A DNA stretch of 64,000 bases from an uncultured Prevotella sp. (GTDB lineage: Bacteria; Bacteroidota; Bacteroidia; Bacteroidales; Bacteroidaceae): positions 1 through 64,000 of the forward strand of contig ONAR01000009.1 of assembly GCA_900315835.1 (NCBI GenBank), written 5' to 3'. Shown piece by piece: positions 25,784 through 34,079 of the stretch. Numbering within the stretch: position 1 is the stretch's first letter; every line of letters starts with the position of its first letter. The position numbers and the translations under genes are program-made. The notes under the pieces are model-generated. The model was not told the origin of the DNA, did not search any database, and was given only the letters and a program-made list of their open reading frames with translations.

Positions 25784-26929
25784 TCACAGCTTCGGATTGA
25801 TGCCCATATACTCACAATAGCGGTCGTAGAGGTGACCGGCCTGGGCGTAAGCCGACTGCGGCGACATGAAATGAGAGAACTCGAAGGTGATGGCCTTGTC
25901 GTAGTGGCAGCGCTTGGCGGCCTCAAGCTTCAGACGCAGTTTGTCGAACTTAATGGGGAAGAAATGAATGGGCATGTCGCGGTCGAAGCTCTCGGCGTTG
26001 GTCCAACACTGCATGCCGTAGCGGTCGGCAAGTTTCTTATTGACCGAGAAGAAGGCGTCGAGCTCATCGTAATCGATGTGACCATCCTGGAAGGCACAGG
26101 CGTTGACCACGTCGTGGATGCCGTCGAAGATCTCGTTCCACTCCTTCTCGTGCTGCTCCACGCTCACGCTCTGCTCCTTGGTGAGCTTGTCAGACGCGGC
26201 GTCGACGGCTTTCTTACCGTCAATCCAAGGTGAGATGAATACGGGCTTATCCTGCCCCGACACATCCTTGCACTGCTTGCCCATCGTATGGAAAGCGGGG
26301 ATAGCCCACTTCGTGTTACGGCTGATCTCGGTGCTGATATACCAGCCATAGAAGCTCTTGTGGTGGCCATAGCGCTTCCACACCTCTTCTATAACGTATT
26401 TATTGTCCTCCATCTCCCACGACATGTCGCCGGTATCCCAGTAATGGCCGGAGTCGTAGAGACCGAAATAGAACTTCATACCGTATTTGTCGGCCAACGA
26501 GAGAAACATCTCGATGAGGTCAACCGACGGCATATAGCAGTTGTGCTTCTTCAAAAGATAAGCCGAAGGATAGGTGATGAACTTACGGTAGCCGCAACGG
26601 ATGACGATGACGGTGTCGATGCCCATGGCCTTCATGTAGCGGAAGTCCTGGTCCCACTCCTTCAGTCCCCAGTTCTGGTGGGGGATGTCGTGGGAAATCT
26701 CATCGAGGAAGGTGCCCGTGATGCGCAGTCCATTGTTCTTGGGAACAATCAGACTTCCCGGTGCCGAGAGGGTTGAGGTAGCCTGCGCGGCGGCTACGGC
26801 CATGTCGTTAGCGTTAATAGCATTGTTGCCCAACACGCGTGCATTCTCTGCGCGCGTAAGGATGGGAGCAGCGGCAGCAGCCAGTCCGGCCGCCGTTATC
26901 TCCTTTAAGAAATCTCTCCTTGTTGACAT
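25784..26929 (-). CDS. DUF4434 protein with Tat-type leader
   Basis: 381 residues. The leader STRRDFLKEITAAGLAAAAA fits a twin-arginine signal. The rest begins with ITGTFLDEISHDIPHQNWGL and fits DUF4434, a TIM-barrel family related to glycoside hydrolases. Conserved-looking carboxylates occur in GWYISTEIS, VFISPWIDG and FQDGHIDYDELD. Activity is not known. It is the first gene of a same-strand run with the sugar porter (36-bp gap), suggesting it acts on a glycan feeding that transporter. Confidence 0.75.
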   Translation of the reverse strand: MSTRRDFLKEITAAGLAAAAAPILTRAENARVLGNNAINANDMAVAAAQATSTLSAPGSLIVPKNNGLRITGTFLDEISHDIPHQNWGLKEWDQDFRYMKAMGIDTVIVIRCGYRKFITYPSAYLLKKHNCYMPSVDLIEMFLSLADKYGMKFYFGLYDSGHYWDTGDMSWEMEDNKYVIEEVWKRYGHHKSFYGWYISTEISRNTKWAIPAFHTMGKQCKDVSGQDKPVFISPWIDGKKAVDAASDKLTKEQSVSVEQHEKEWNEIFDGIHDVVNACAFQDGHIDYDELDAFFSVNKKLADRYGMQCWTNAESFDRDMPIHFFPIKFDKLRLKLEAAKRCHYDKAITFEFSHFMSPQSAYAQAGHLYDRYCEYMGINPKL

Positions 26930-27119
26930 ATTTAGTGTATTTTAGTTGTTAGCGAATAGCGTTTTCGCAATTCGGCCGCAATTTACAAAATATTTTATAA
27001 AGCACAAAGAGATTAAGCTAAAAAAAGATGAAAGCGCAGCGAAAAGGATAAATTCGCCACGCATTCATACGATAATAGTGGATGGTGCCCGGTAAAATCA
27101 CGCGGCCACCACACCAAAT

Positions 27120-28790
27120 TTAGCTCAGCCCCACAATCTCGCCATTGACAATGTCGATGCGGTTGGCCTGCGGACTCTTGGGCAGACCGGGCATGCGGAG
27201 GATGCTGCCGGCAATGGCGACAATCATGCCCGCACCGGCATTGATGACGATGTCGGCCACCTCGAGGTTGTAACCATCGGTAGGACCGTAGGCTTTGGCG
27301 TCGGTTGAGAAACTGTATTGGGTCTTGGCAATGCAGATGGGCAGATGCTGCAGACCAAGGGCGTAGACGTGCTTGAGCTGCGTGCGCGCCTTATTGGTAT
27401 AGGTGATGGAGCCAGCGCCATAGATGCCGCGCGCCACCGACTCAATCTTATTCTCTACGGTGTCATCGTCCTTATAGAGCAGACGCAGCGGCTTCGACGG
27501 ACGGCGCTCGACGGCTTTGACCACGGTCTCAGCCAACTCCACGGCGCCCTCGCCGCCCTTGGTAAAAGCATTGTTGACGGCGAAGTCGACGCCCAACTCT
27601 TCGACGCAGTGCCGACGCACCTCGGCAATCTCGTCGTCGGTGTCCTCGGCATACTGGTTGAAGCAAACGACGATATGCTGACCGAAGCGACGCAGATTGG
27701 CCACATGACGGTCGAGGTTCCAGAAGCCATTGGCCGCACCGGCCACGTCTGGTTCCTTAATCTTCTCGTAAGGCACGCCACCATGCATCTTCAACGCCTG
27801 CAGTGTGACCACCAGCACCGTACAGTCGGGTTGCAGTCCGGCCTTGCGGCATTTGATATCGTAGAACTTCTCGGCACCGAGGTCAGCACCGAAGCCGGCC
27901 TCAGTGATGGCGTAGTCGCCGTAGCTGAGCGCCATCTTCGTGGCCACGACGGAGTTGCAGCCATGCGCGATATTGGCAAACGGACCGCAATGAACGAAGG
28001 CCGGCGTACCCTCAGTGGTCTGCACGAGGTTGGGCTTGAGGGCATCCATGAGCAATACGGCGATGGAGCCTTCCACGCCCATGTCGCGTACGTAGAAGGG
28101 CTTGTCGTTGTAGTCGAAACCGAGGAGAATATTGCCGATGCGCCGTTTCAAGTCGTCGATTGACGTGGCGAAGCACATGATGGCCATAATCTCGGAGGCC
28201 GGTGTGATGTCGAAACCCGACTCAGCCAGCACGCCGTTGGTGGCGGGACCAACGCCGGTGATGATGGAGCGCAGGTTACGGTCGTTGACATCCATCACAC
28301 GGCGCCACAGCACCTGTTTCAAACGGAAGCCGTCGGCAGCATGCTGATAGATATAGTTATCAAGCAGCGCAGCAATCATGTTGTTGGCCGAGGTGATGGC
28401 GTGGAAGTCACCCGTGAAATGGAGGTTGATCTTGTCCATCGGCAGCACCTGCGCGTAGCCACCGCCGCAAGCGCCACCCTTCTGACCGAAGCAGGGTCCG
28501 AGCGACGGCTCACGCAAGGCCACGACAGCGCGCTTGCCGATGCGGTTGAGGCCAAGCGACAGTCCCACGCTGACCGTGGTCTTGCCGATGCCGGCCTTGG
28601 TTGGACTGATGGCGGTGACCAGCACCAGATGGTGCTGCTTCATCTGCTCTTCGTGGATGGCGTCGAGCGACACCTTGGCGATGTAATGGCCGTATTGTTC
28701 CATCTCCGACTCGGGAATGCCGAGCTCAGTGGCAACGTCGGTAATGGGGCGCAGCTTTGTGCTTTGTGCGATTTCGATATCTGTCTTCAT
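27120..28790 (-). CDS. fhs: Formate--tetrahydrofolate ligase
   Basis: 556 residues, the normal length. The P-loop region [14 protein letters not shown], then [35 protein letters not shown] and [20 protein letters not shown] are the family hallmarks. It joins formate to THF with ATP to give 10-formyl-THF for purine and one-carbon metabolism in the cytoplasm. It is a single-gene unit with a TAACTTTG box and is unrelated to the flanking glycan genes. Confidence 0.95.
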   Translation of the reverse strand: MKTDIEIAQSTKLRPITDVATELGIPESEMEQYGHYIAKVSLDAIHEEQMKQHHLVLVTAISPTKAGIGKTTVSVGLSLGLNRIGKRAVVALREPSLGPCFGQKGGACGGGYAQVLPMDKINLHFTGDFHAITSANNMIAALLDNYIYQHAADGFRLKQVLWRRVMDVNDRNLRSIITGVGPATNGVLAESGFDITPASEIMAIMCFATSIDDLKRRIGNILLGFDYNDKPFYVRDMGVEGSIAVLLMDALKPNLVQTTEGTPAFVHCGPFANIAHGCNSVVATKMALSYGDYAITEAGFGADLGAEKFYDIKCRKAGLQPDCTVLVVTLQALKMHGGVPYEKIKEPDVAGAANGFWNLDRHVANLRRFGQHIVVCFNQYAEDTDDEIAEVRRHCVEELGVDFAVNNAFTKGGEGAVELAETVVKAVERRPSKPLRLLYKDDDTVENKIESVARGIYGAGSITYTNKARTQLKHVYALGLQHLPICIAKTQYSFSTDAKAYGPTDGYNLEVADIVINAGAGMIVAIAGSILRMPGLPKSPQANRIDIVNGEIVGLS

Positions 28791-28813
28791 AGCGAGTGAC
28801 TTGATTTACGCTA

Positions 28814-28821
28814 CAAAGTTA
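28814..28821 (-). promoter_or_regulatory. -7 box for fhs
   Basis: TAACTTTG on the minus strand, 23 bases before the fhs start, matches TAnnTTTG. Confidence 0.45.
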
Positions 28822-28927
28822 CTTCATTTTTCCCGAGTGGCGGAACAATCCACCGATTTTTATTGTACAATATCGACGCGAAACGCATCATTTATTTCCA
28901 CAAAGCCTCAACCATGATACCCTGCGA

Positions 28928-30964
28928 TTACTCGTAGGTATTAGGGAATGCGGAGATGCGCAACCGCGCGGCACCCATAGGAATCAGCGTTATCTCTTCC
29001 TTGCGGCCGCGTTTGGCATCCTCATCTGGCAACACGCCACACAACCCGGTCTCGTCAATCCGCCATTCCGGCACCTGACGGCCAAAAGCCTTCACTTCCA
29101 ACGGCACCTGTGCAGCCGTAAAGGGGGAGTTGTCGGCAGGCCATGGCTTGTGCACCACTTTGAAGTTGCTCAGCGCCTTTGACTTGTCGAGTACCAAAGC
29201 GTAGTTCCACGGCGAGTCGGGGTAGATTTCGGTAGTAGGCCATTTCTTCGGGTCTGCACCCTGCTGCCATCTTGAGTCGCCGATAGCGGTCTCACGGCTG
29301 TCGCGTTGCACATATTTCTCAGCTATCTTCAGTGACATGGTGAGCGGTCCATAGTCAACGCTGACGCTGTTCTTATTGACCTGCCACGTGCGCAATGACA
29401 AGTGCATGGGGTATATCACCTCCACACGGTCACCGTCAGTCCATTCGCGGTTGATGCAAAGATACTTACCGGCTACGGGCGTTGTTTTCAACTTATGCCC
29501 ATTGACGCGCACCTCGGCATCCTCTGTCCACGAGGGGATACGGAGGTAGAAGGGGAAGCGCACATTGCCGTCGGCGTTCACCGTGAACGCAATGTGTTCC
29601 TCAAACGGATAATTGGTGGTTTCGCTGAGCGTAATCGTCTTTCGGTTGGCGACCTTAACCTTAGCCTTGCATGCGGCATAAATAGCGACCGCCACGCCAT
29701 TATCGGGCGTCGCCAACACCAGATGTTCCGCAAAATAAGGCCATCCTTGCGAATGATTGTGTTGGCAGCAACGGCTGCTGAACGGATTCATCGAGAGAAA
29801 GGGGCCACTATTGTCGATACCCGGGTGATGGTTCTTCGAGTCACTGACCACCTGATTGGGGCACGTGATATAGCGCAACGCCTTGAAATCGGGCATCACG
29901 GCCGCAGGAAAGGAGTTGAACGCCACATCCTCGCAATGCTCAGCCCATAGCGGGTCACCGGTCATGCAGAGCATCAGCTCGTCCGACGCCATCTGCTCCA
30001 CCATGCCACAGGTCTCCACGCCCTGACGCGGATCAATATAGCCCATCCGCGCATTCTCATCGGCTCCAAACATACCTCCCGGCACCTGACCAAACGTGCG
30101 GCGGATGAGACGGTGCACATTGTATGAAGCTTTCAACATGGCTGAGTCGCCGGTCAACATATAATAAGTGGCCGGTTCACGGAAGCCTTGGGCAATATTC
30201 ACATTGTGCCAGTTGGGCAGCGTTGAGGCCTGCGTCCAGTTGGCGGTGTTACGGTGAATCTTCTTCGCCAAATCGAGCAAAAACTTATCACCCGTATGGT
30301 TGTATAGCCAATAGATGCTGATGAGGTTGTCGCCGCCTCGGCTGTTCTCCCAATAATCCTTCAGCAACTGGTCATCGGGTACGCTCATCTGCCATTTGAA
30401 GTAGTTGGTCATCAGGTCAATGACCCGCTGGTCGTGGGAATGCTCATAATACGACTGCAGACACCAGAGCATGATCATCTGTGCCCACAACTCACGTTTG
30501 CCATTACGCATATTCACCGGGCCAAAGTAGCCATCGGACTGACGGCTGGCCATCACGCCCTCTATCCAGAACTGCGTTTCCTTCAGCATCTTAGGATCAT
30601 TGAGGATATAAGCCAAGTCGCCATAGCCTTTGAGCCAGTAAGGCACTTCCTCCCAGCCGTGGTCACCGCCATTGGTGAGCCATGCATTATTGCGCTTGTC
30701 CAACCATGCACTAATCTCTCCCAAATGACCGGTGAGTCCGTCGCGCTGCAGTTCCAAGTATTTTTTTAGCCATCCCTCAGGTTGTATGCTTCCCACAGGC
30801 AACTTGATGAAACTGAGTGGACGCAGCGGTGCGCGGTTGCCCAAATAGTTGGTATTGGCCAAAGCCACATCAGGCCGGTCCACCACCGTCACCTCATTGC
30901 CCAATCGGCTGTTGGCGCTTACGGTGGTGCAAACGAACAATAACGCAATAACAAGATGCTTCAT
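28928..30964 (-). CDS. GH127/DUF1680-type glycosidase (beta-L-arabinofuranosidase family)
   Basis: 678 residues from MKHLVIALLFVCTTVSANS, a signal peptide. The (alpha/alpha)6 barrel pattern runs through RELWAQMIMLWCLQSYYEHS and GGDNLISIYWLYNHTGDKFL. Zinc-thiolate residues seen in the GH127 type enzyme are matched by ETC (GVETCGMVEQM) and CC (SSRCCQHNHSQGW), one cysteine being the nucleophile. Family enzymes release beta-L-arabinofuranose; related GH families share the fold, so GH146 or another is possible. It is the last gene of the SusCD operon, two bases after GH76. Confidence 0.8.
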   Translation of the reverse strand: MKHLVIALLFVCTTVSANSRLGNEVTVVDRPDVALANTNYLGNRAPLRPLSFIKLPVGSIQPEGWLKKYLELQRDGLTGHLGEISAWLDKRNNAWLTNGGDHGWEEVPYWLKGYGDLAYILNDPKMLKETQFWIEGVMASRQSDGYFGPVNMRNGKRELWAQMIMLWCLQSYYEHSHDQRVIDLMTNYFKWQMSVPDDQLLKDYWENSRGGDNLISIYWLYNHTGDKFLLDLAKKIHRNTANWTQASTLPNWHNVNIAQGFREPATYYMLTGDSAMLKASYNVHRLIRRTFGQVPGGMFGADENARMGYIDPRQGVETCGMVEQMASDELMLCMTGDPLWAEHCEDVAFNSFPAAVMPDFKALRYITCPNQVVSDSKNHHPGIDNSGPFLSMNPFSSRCCQHNHSQGWPYFAEHLVLATPDNGVAVAIYAACKAKVKVANRKTITLSETTNYPFEEHIAFTVNADGNVRFPFYLRIPSWTEDAEVRVNGHKLKTTPVAGKYLCINREWTDGDRVEVIYPMHLSLRTWQVNKNSVSVDYGPLTMSLKIAEKYVQRDSRETAIGDSRWQQGADPKKWPTTEIYPDSPWNYALVLDKSKALSNFKVVHKPWPADNSPFTAAQVPLEVKAFGRQVPEWRIDETGLCGVLPDEDAKRGRKEEITLIPMGAARLRISAFPNTYE

Positions 30965-30966
30965 AA

Positions 30967-32367
30967 TTATTTTGTTAAGGTATAGACGGCGAGCATAGCG
31001 TATTGCGAAGCAAAGGCGAATTGGTGGAAGCCCTTCGTCTTCGTTTCCTCTCCCCATCCGTCAAGCAGATGGATGGGCAGCATGTTGTCGCGGTTGTAGT
31101 GTTCAAAAGCATAGTCGAGGAAGGTCTGGAACGATTGCAATCCTGTTGCCGCCATACGGCTATCCGTGTATGGCGAAGCATCGACGTAAGCCCGCATCAA
31201 CACATCGTTGAACCAAGTGGTGAAGCCCCGCTCAGCGGTGGCGTCAGTGCGGAAGAGATATGCATGTTGATCAGGATGGTAGCTTGCAAACGCCTTGACC
31301 GAAGCATCGATAGCGGCGTTGAGGTCGCTCTTCAATGTCTTGTCACCCGTCACGCGGTAAAGCTCCGACGCGCCGGCTATCATCGTTCCCGTATTGTAGC
31401 TGATGAGACTGCCGCAAGGCTTGCCGCAATCCACATGCTGCCGGTAGCCGTCCTTTACCTTGATGGTATTGTCAGCGCCCATCATGTCCCAATACACGCC
31501 CGACGGATGCAAGAGCTTGGCCTTCTGCCAATCATACACCTTACGGGCAAACTCGAGATAAAGGTCAGCACGGCGACGGTTCTTATGCCGCACCTTATTC
31601 TTTGCATCGCGATAATAATAGGTGGTCTTGGCATTGCTGCCCTTATAGAGGTCGTGTAACCACACCAAGGGCTGAATGATGGGACCGTTGCTGCATGAGT
31701 GTTTCGAGTTATACCCCGGTCCCCAAGTGATGCCGCCATACTCGTTGCCATCGGCGTCGCGCCAGCAATCCCATCCCTCCAAGACGTAATCGGTGAGATA
31801 GGTTGCAAGGTCAAGATACGCCTTGTTGCCAATCAGGCGGTAGGCACGTATCAGCTCACGCGAGAGCCACATCTGGTCGTCATAGACGTTGAGAATGCCG
31901 GTGACGTTGGCCCCACCCTTCTGCTTTGCGCGCGGCACGGCAAAGGGACTGCACTCCTTATTGCTTGTGGCATACGACGACAGACGGTAGGTGCCCCGGT
32001 AATAGGCGAGATTATCAATAAGCAACTGCAGTTGGCGCCTGTATTTAGGCGCCTTTTCATTATAGAGTGTCGCATCGATGCCCTTCACCTGCCCCAAAGC
32101 TTCCAAAAGCGAGCAATGCGCCTCGATGGCAGCCGTATAAGGCCATACATCAGACGGTCCACTCACCTTACCAGTCTTGGTGTCATACACATCGGCCATA
32201 TACAAGTTGTCGTCAGTGCCCTGCATGGTCTTCTGCCATGCAGCGTCGACGATGGCCATTGAACGGATGATGTTGCGAAGCGCAAGCTGCGTGTCAACAT
32301 CATTGGAAGCGTGTGCGCAAAGAAAGGCACACAATGCTAAAGTAATAGTCAGTAATGATTTTTTCAT
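30967..32367 (-). CDS. GH76 alpha-1,6-mannanase-like protein
   Basis: 466 residues from MKKSLLTITLALCAFLCAHA, a signal peptide. The fold is an all-helical (alpha/alpha)6 type. The paired aspartates of the GH76 active site are matched by VYDDQMWLSRELIRAY, with WPYTAAIEAHCSLLEAL before and SYNTGTMIAGASELYRVTGD after, as in GH76. GH76 cleaves alpha-1,6-mannan backbones of fungal or bacterial origin. Its upstream neighbour is a broken GH92 mannosidase, consistent with a former mannan or N-glycan function. Confidence 0.75.
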   Translation of the reverse strand: MKKSLLTITLALCAFLCAHASNDVDTQLALRNIIRSMAIVDAAWQKTMQGTDDNLYMADVYDTKTGKVSGPSDVWPYTAAIEAHCSLLEALGQVKGIDATLYNEKAPKYRRQLQLLIDNLAYYRGTYRLSSYATSNKECSPFAVPRAKQKGGANVTGILNVYDDQMWLSRELIRAYRLIGNKAYLDLATYLTDYVLEGWDCWRDADGNEYGGITWGPGYNSKHSCSNGPIIQPLVWLHDLYKGSNAKTTYYYRDAKNKVRHKNRRRADLYLEFARKVYDWQKAKLLHPSGVYWDMMGADNTIKVKDGYRQHVDCGKPCGSLISYNTGTMIAGASELYRVTGDKTLKSDLNAAIDASVKAFASYHPDQHAYLFRTDATAERGFTTWFNDVLMRAYVDASPYTDSRMAATGLQSFQTFLDYAFEHYNRDNMLPIHLLDGWGEETKTKGFHQFAFASQYAMLAVYTLTK

Positions 32368-32381
32368 TGCGTCAGGCATGC

Positions 32382-32871
32382 TCATTGTTTCTCATTAGAG
32401 AATGAGTACGGTTTGTCCGCCTCACTCGTTCCACGGCGCTTGTTAGGCTGTGCCGCCATGCGGTAGTTCACTGTGGCACCAGCATGGAGGTCGGCAAATG
32501 AGAAGAAGTTCTTCGTATAGGTGCTTCCGTTGAGCCTTATGTTGTCTATATAACGGTTTTCTTTGCTGTTATTGTCTGCAGTAATGACTAATTTCTTGCC
32601 AGTATTGGGCCTTCCAAGGCTGCAACGCGTAGTCATAGAGATAAATCATATGCTGTATATAAGCCCATCCGTCACCCATCTTTCCTGTCTGCGGCATCCA
32701 GAAGTTCATGCCCCAAGGCAGGGCTGTAGCCGGATAGGTATTGCCCGTCGACAGAGAATGCTTCGACAGCGTGCCTACAAGTGTACTCACATAATCTACA
32801 GGGTTATTGACGGCCTTGACGCCCATCAGCGCCGATGAGAGCAGTAATGTAAATAACAGCTTCTTTATCAT
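32382..32871 (-). pseudogene. GH92 alpha-mannosidase reduced to its two ends
   Basis: The minus strand holds a signal peptide (MIKKLLFTLLLSSALMGVKA) and a GH92 N-terminus (VDYVSTLVGT, LSTGNTYPATALPWGMNFW, PQTGKMGDGWAY). About 60-80 bases later, in another frame, comes a GH92 C-terminus (KLVITADNNSKENRYI, NIRLNGSTYTKNF, MAAQPNKRRGTSEADKPYSF). GH92 proteins have 700 or more residues; some 600 central residues, with the calcium and catalytic sites, are missing and the frames do not match. It is a deletion pseudogene inside an otherwise intact operon. The joint lies near 32590-32690. Confidence 0.8.
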
Positions 32872-32910
32872 TATTGTTTCTTCTTGACTGTTGTGCATTT
32901 GAGTGAAAAA

Positions 32911-32973
32911 TGGGGAGTTAAGGGGACCAACCGCGCTGAGCGCGCATCGTGCTTGGTCACCCATAACTCCCCA
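32911..32973. repeat. 63-bp intercistronic hairpin
   Basis: TGGGGAGTTA and TAACTCCCCA are perfect 10-bp outer arms. Inside, GGG/CCC and ACCAA/TTGGT also pair, and the apex holds GCGCTGAGCGC, recalling the hairpin at 3561-3586. It lies between the DUF4973/4361 gene and the GH92 remnant and may reduce expression of downstream genes. Confidence 0.55.
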
Positions 32974-32988
32974 CTGATAAATCTATTC

Positions 32989-34059
32989 CTACCACATGAT
33001 CTGATCTTCCTCAGGCATCTGAGTATTCAGCTTACGCTCCATTGTCATTGAACCGGTGACATTGTAGGTAATGACTGAACCCTTAGCGGTGGAGAAGTCG
33101 TCGAAGGTGTAGTCGACATCGTTCAGGATGACCGTCTTACGCTTAATGTAGCTCTGCACCTCATCGTTCTGCTCAAGGATGGTGTAGGTGGCCACCTTAT
33201 TCTGAACGAAGTTCATCTCGGGTGTGTTGCTTGACAAGATCACCGTGCCTCGGTTGGGATTGCCCGTGCTGGGCACGAAGCGGGCGTACACCTTGTAGTT
33301 TCTTCTCAGCTGACTGCTCTCATCGAATGTTCCTGCATAGAAGAACACCGTGTTAGCATCGACAACGTAGGTCTGCACCGTGGTCATGGCGCCCGGCTCA
33401 TTGTCAGCGACGCCGCCCGACATGATGTAGAACTTCATGTTGGTGGCCTGATAGATGCCAGAGTAGTCGGTGTAGGGCAACACGCGGAGCATGGCCTTTG
33501 CATAGTTCTTGCGAGGATTGCGCTTGTATCCGTACTCCGGCTTCTCCACCACGGTGAGCGGGAGCACATAGCGCTCGGCGAGGTCAATGCCGCGGAAGTC
33601 GAAATTGATGTGGAAGAGTCCCACGTCCTGTCCCTTCGGTATGAAGAACGACGGTTCGAATGACGCGTAGTTTATCATGTCGTTGTAGTACAAGTCGGTA
33701 CGGTTACTGAAACGCTCGTAGTTGAGTATGCCGAGCGTATCGGTATCGTGTTCCACATAGACAGTAAGGTCTCTTGAATTATCGGTTGACCCGCTTATGA
33801 TTACGGGCAACTCATAGCTTGAGAGTCCCTGCGCACCATACCTGGGAGCGCCTGTTGAGTCGACCCTGGTGAAAGGCACATAAACGGTAGTAACGCCCAC
33901 ACTGCTTCCCTCGGTGTCGAGAGGGGCCTTGAAGCCTACATACTGCTCATACTGCTCGTCGGTCCACTCGTCGTTGCACGACGTAGCCAAAGTGAGCGTC
34001 AGCGCGGCGGCCGAGCACAGCGTTAATATGCTGGTATTGTGAAATATGCTCAATTTCAT
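32989..34059 (-). CDS. DUF4973/DUF4361-type lipoprotein of the PUL
   Basis: 356 residues. The leader ends LTLTLATSC, a lipobox with Cys at 28. The N-terminal half (WTDEQYEQYVGFKAPL, YELPVIISGS, FIPKGQDVGLFHINF, YVLPLTVVE) fits the DUF4973 or DUF1735-like beta-sandwich, and the second half (DYSGIYQATNMKFYIM onward) fits DUF4361. Such proteins follow SusD in many PULs and are taken to be surface glycan-binding proteins. It lies 20 bases after susD in the same operon. Confidence 0.75.
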   Translation of the reverse strand: MKLSIFHNTSILTLCSAAALTLTLATSCNDEWTDEQYEQYVGFKAPLDTEGSSVGVTTVYVPFTRVDSTGAPRYGAQGLSSYELPVIISGSTDNSRDLTVYVEHDTDTLGILNYERFSNRTDLYYNDMINYASFEPSFFIPKGQDVGLFHINFDFRGIDLAERYVLPLTVVEKPEYGYKRNPRKNYAKAMLRVLPYTDYSGIYQATNMKFYIMSGGVADNEPGAMTTVQTYVVDANTVFFYAGTFDESSQLRRNYKVYARFVPSTGNPNRGTVILSSNTPEMNFVQNKVATYTILEQNDEVQSYIKRKTVILNDVDYTFDDFSTAKGSVITYNVTGSMTMERKLNTQMPEEDQIMW

Positions 34060-34079
34060 GATCTTTATAGTTTTATGGA

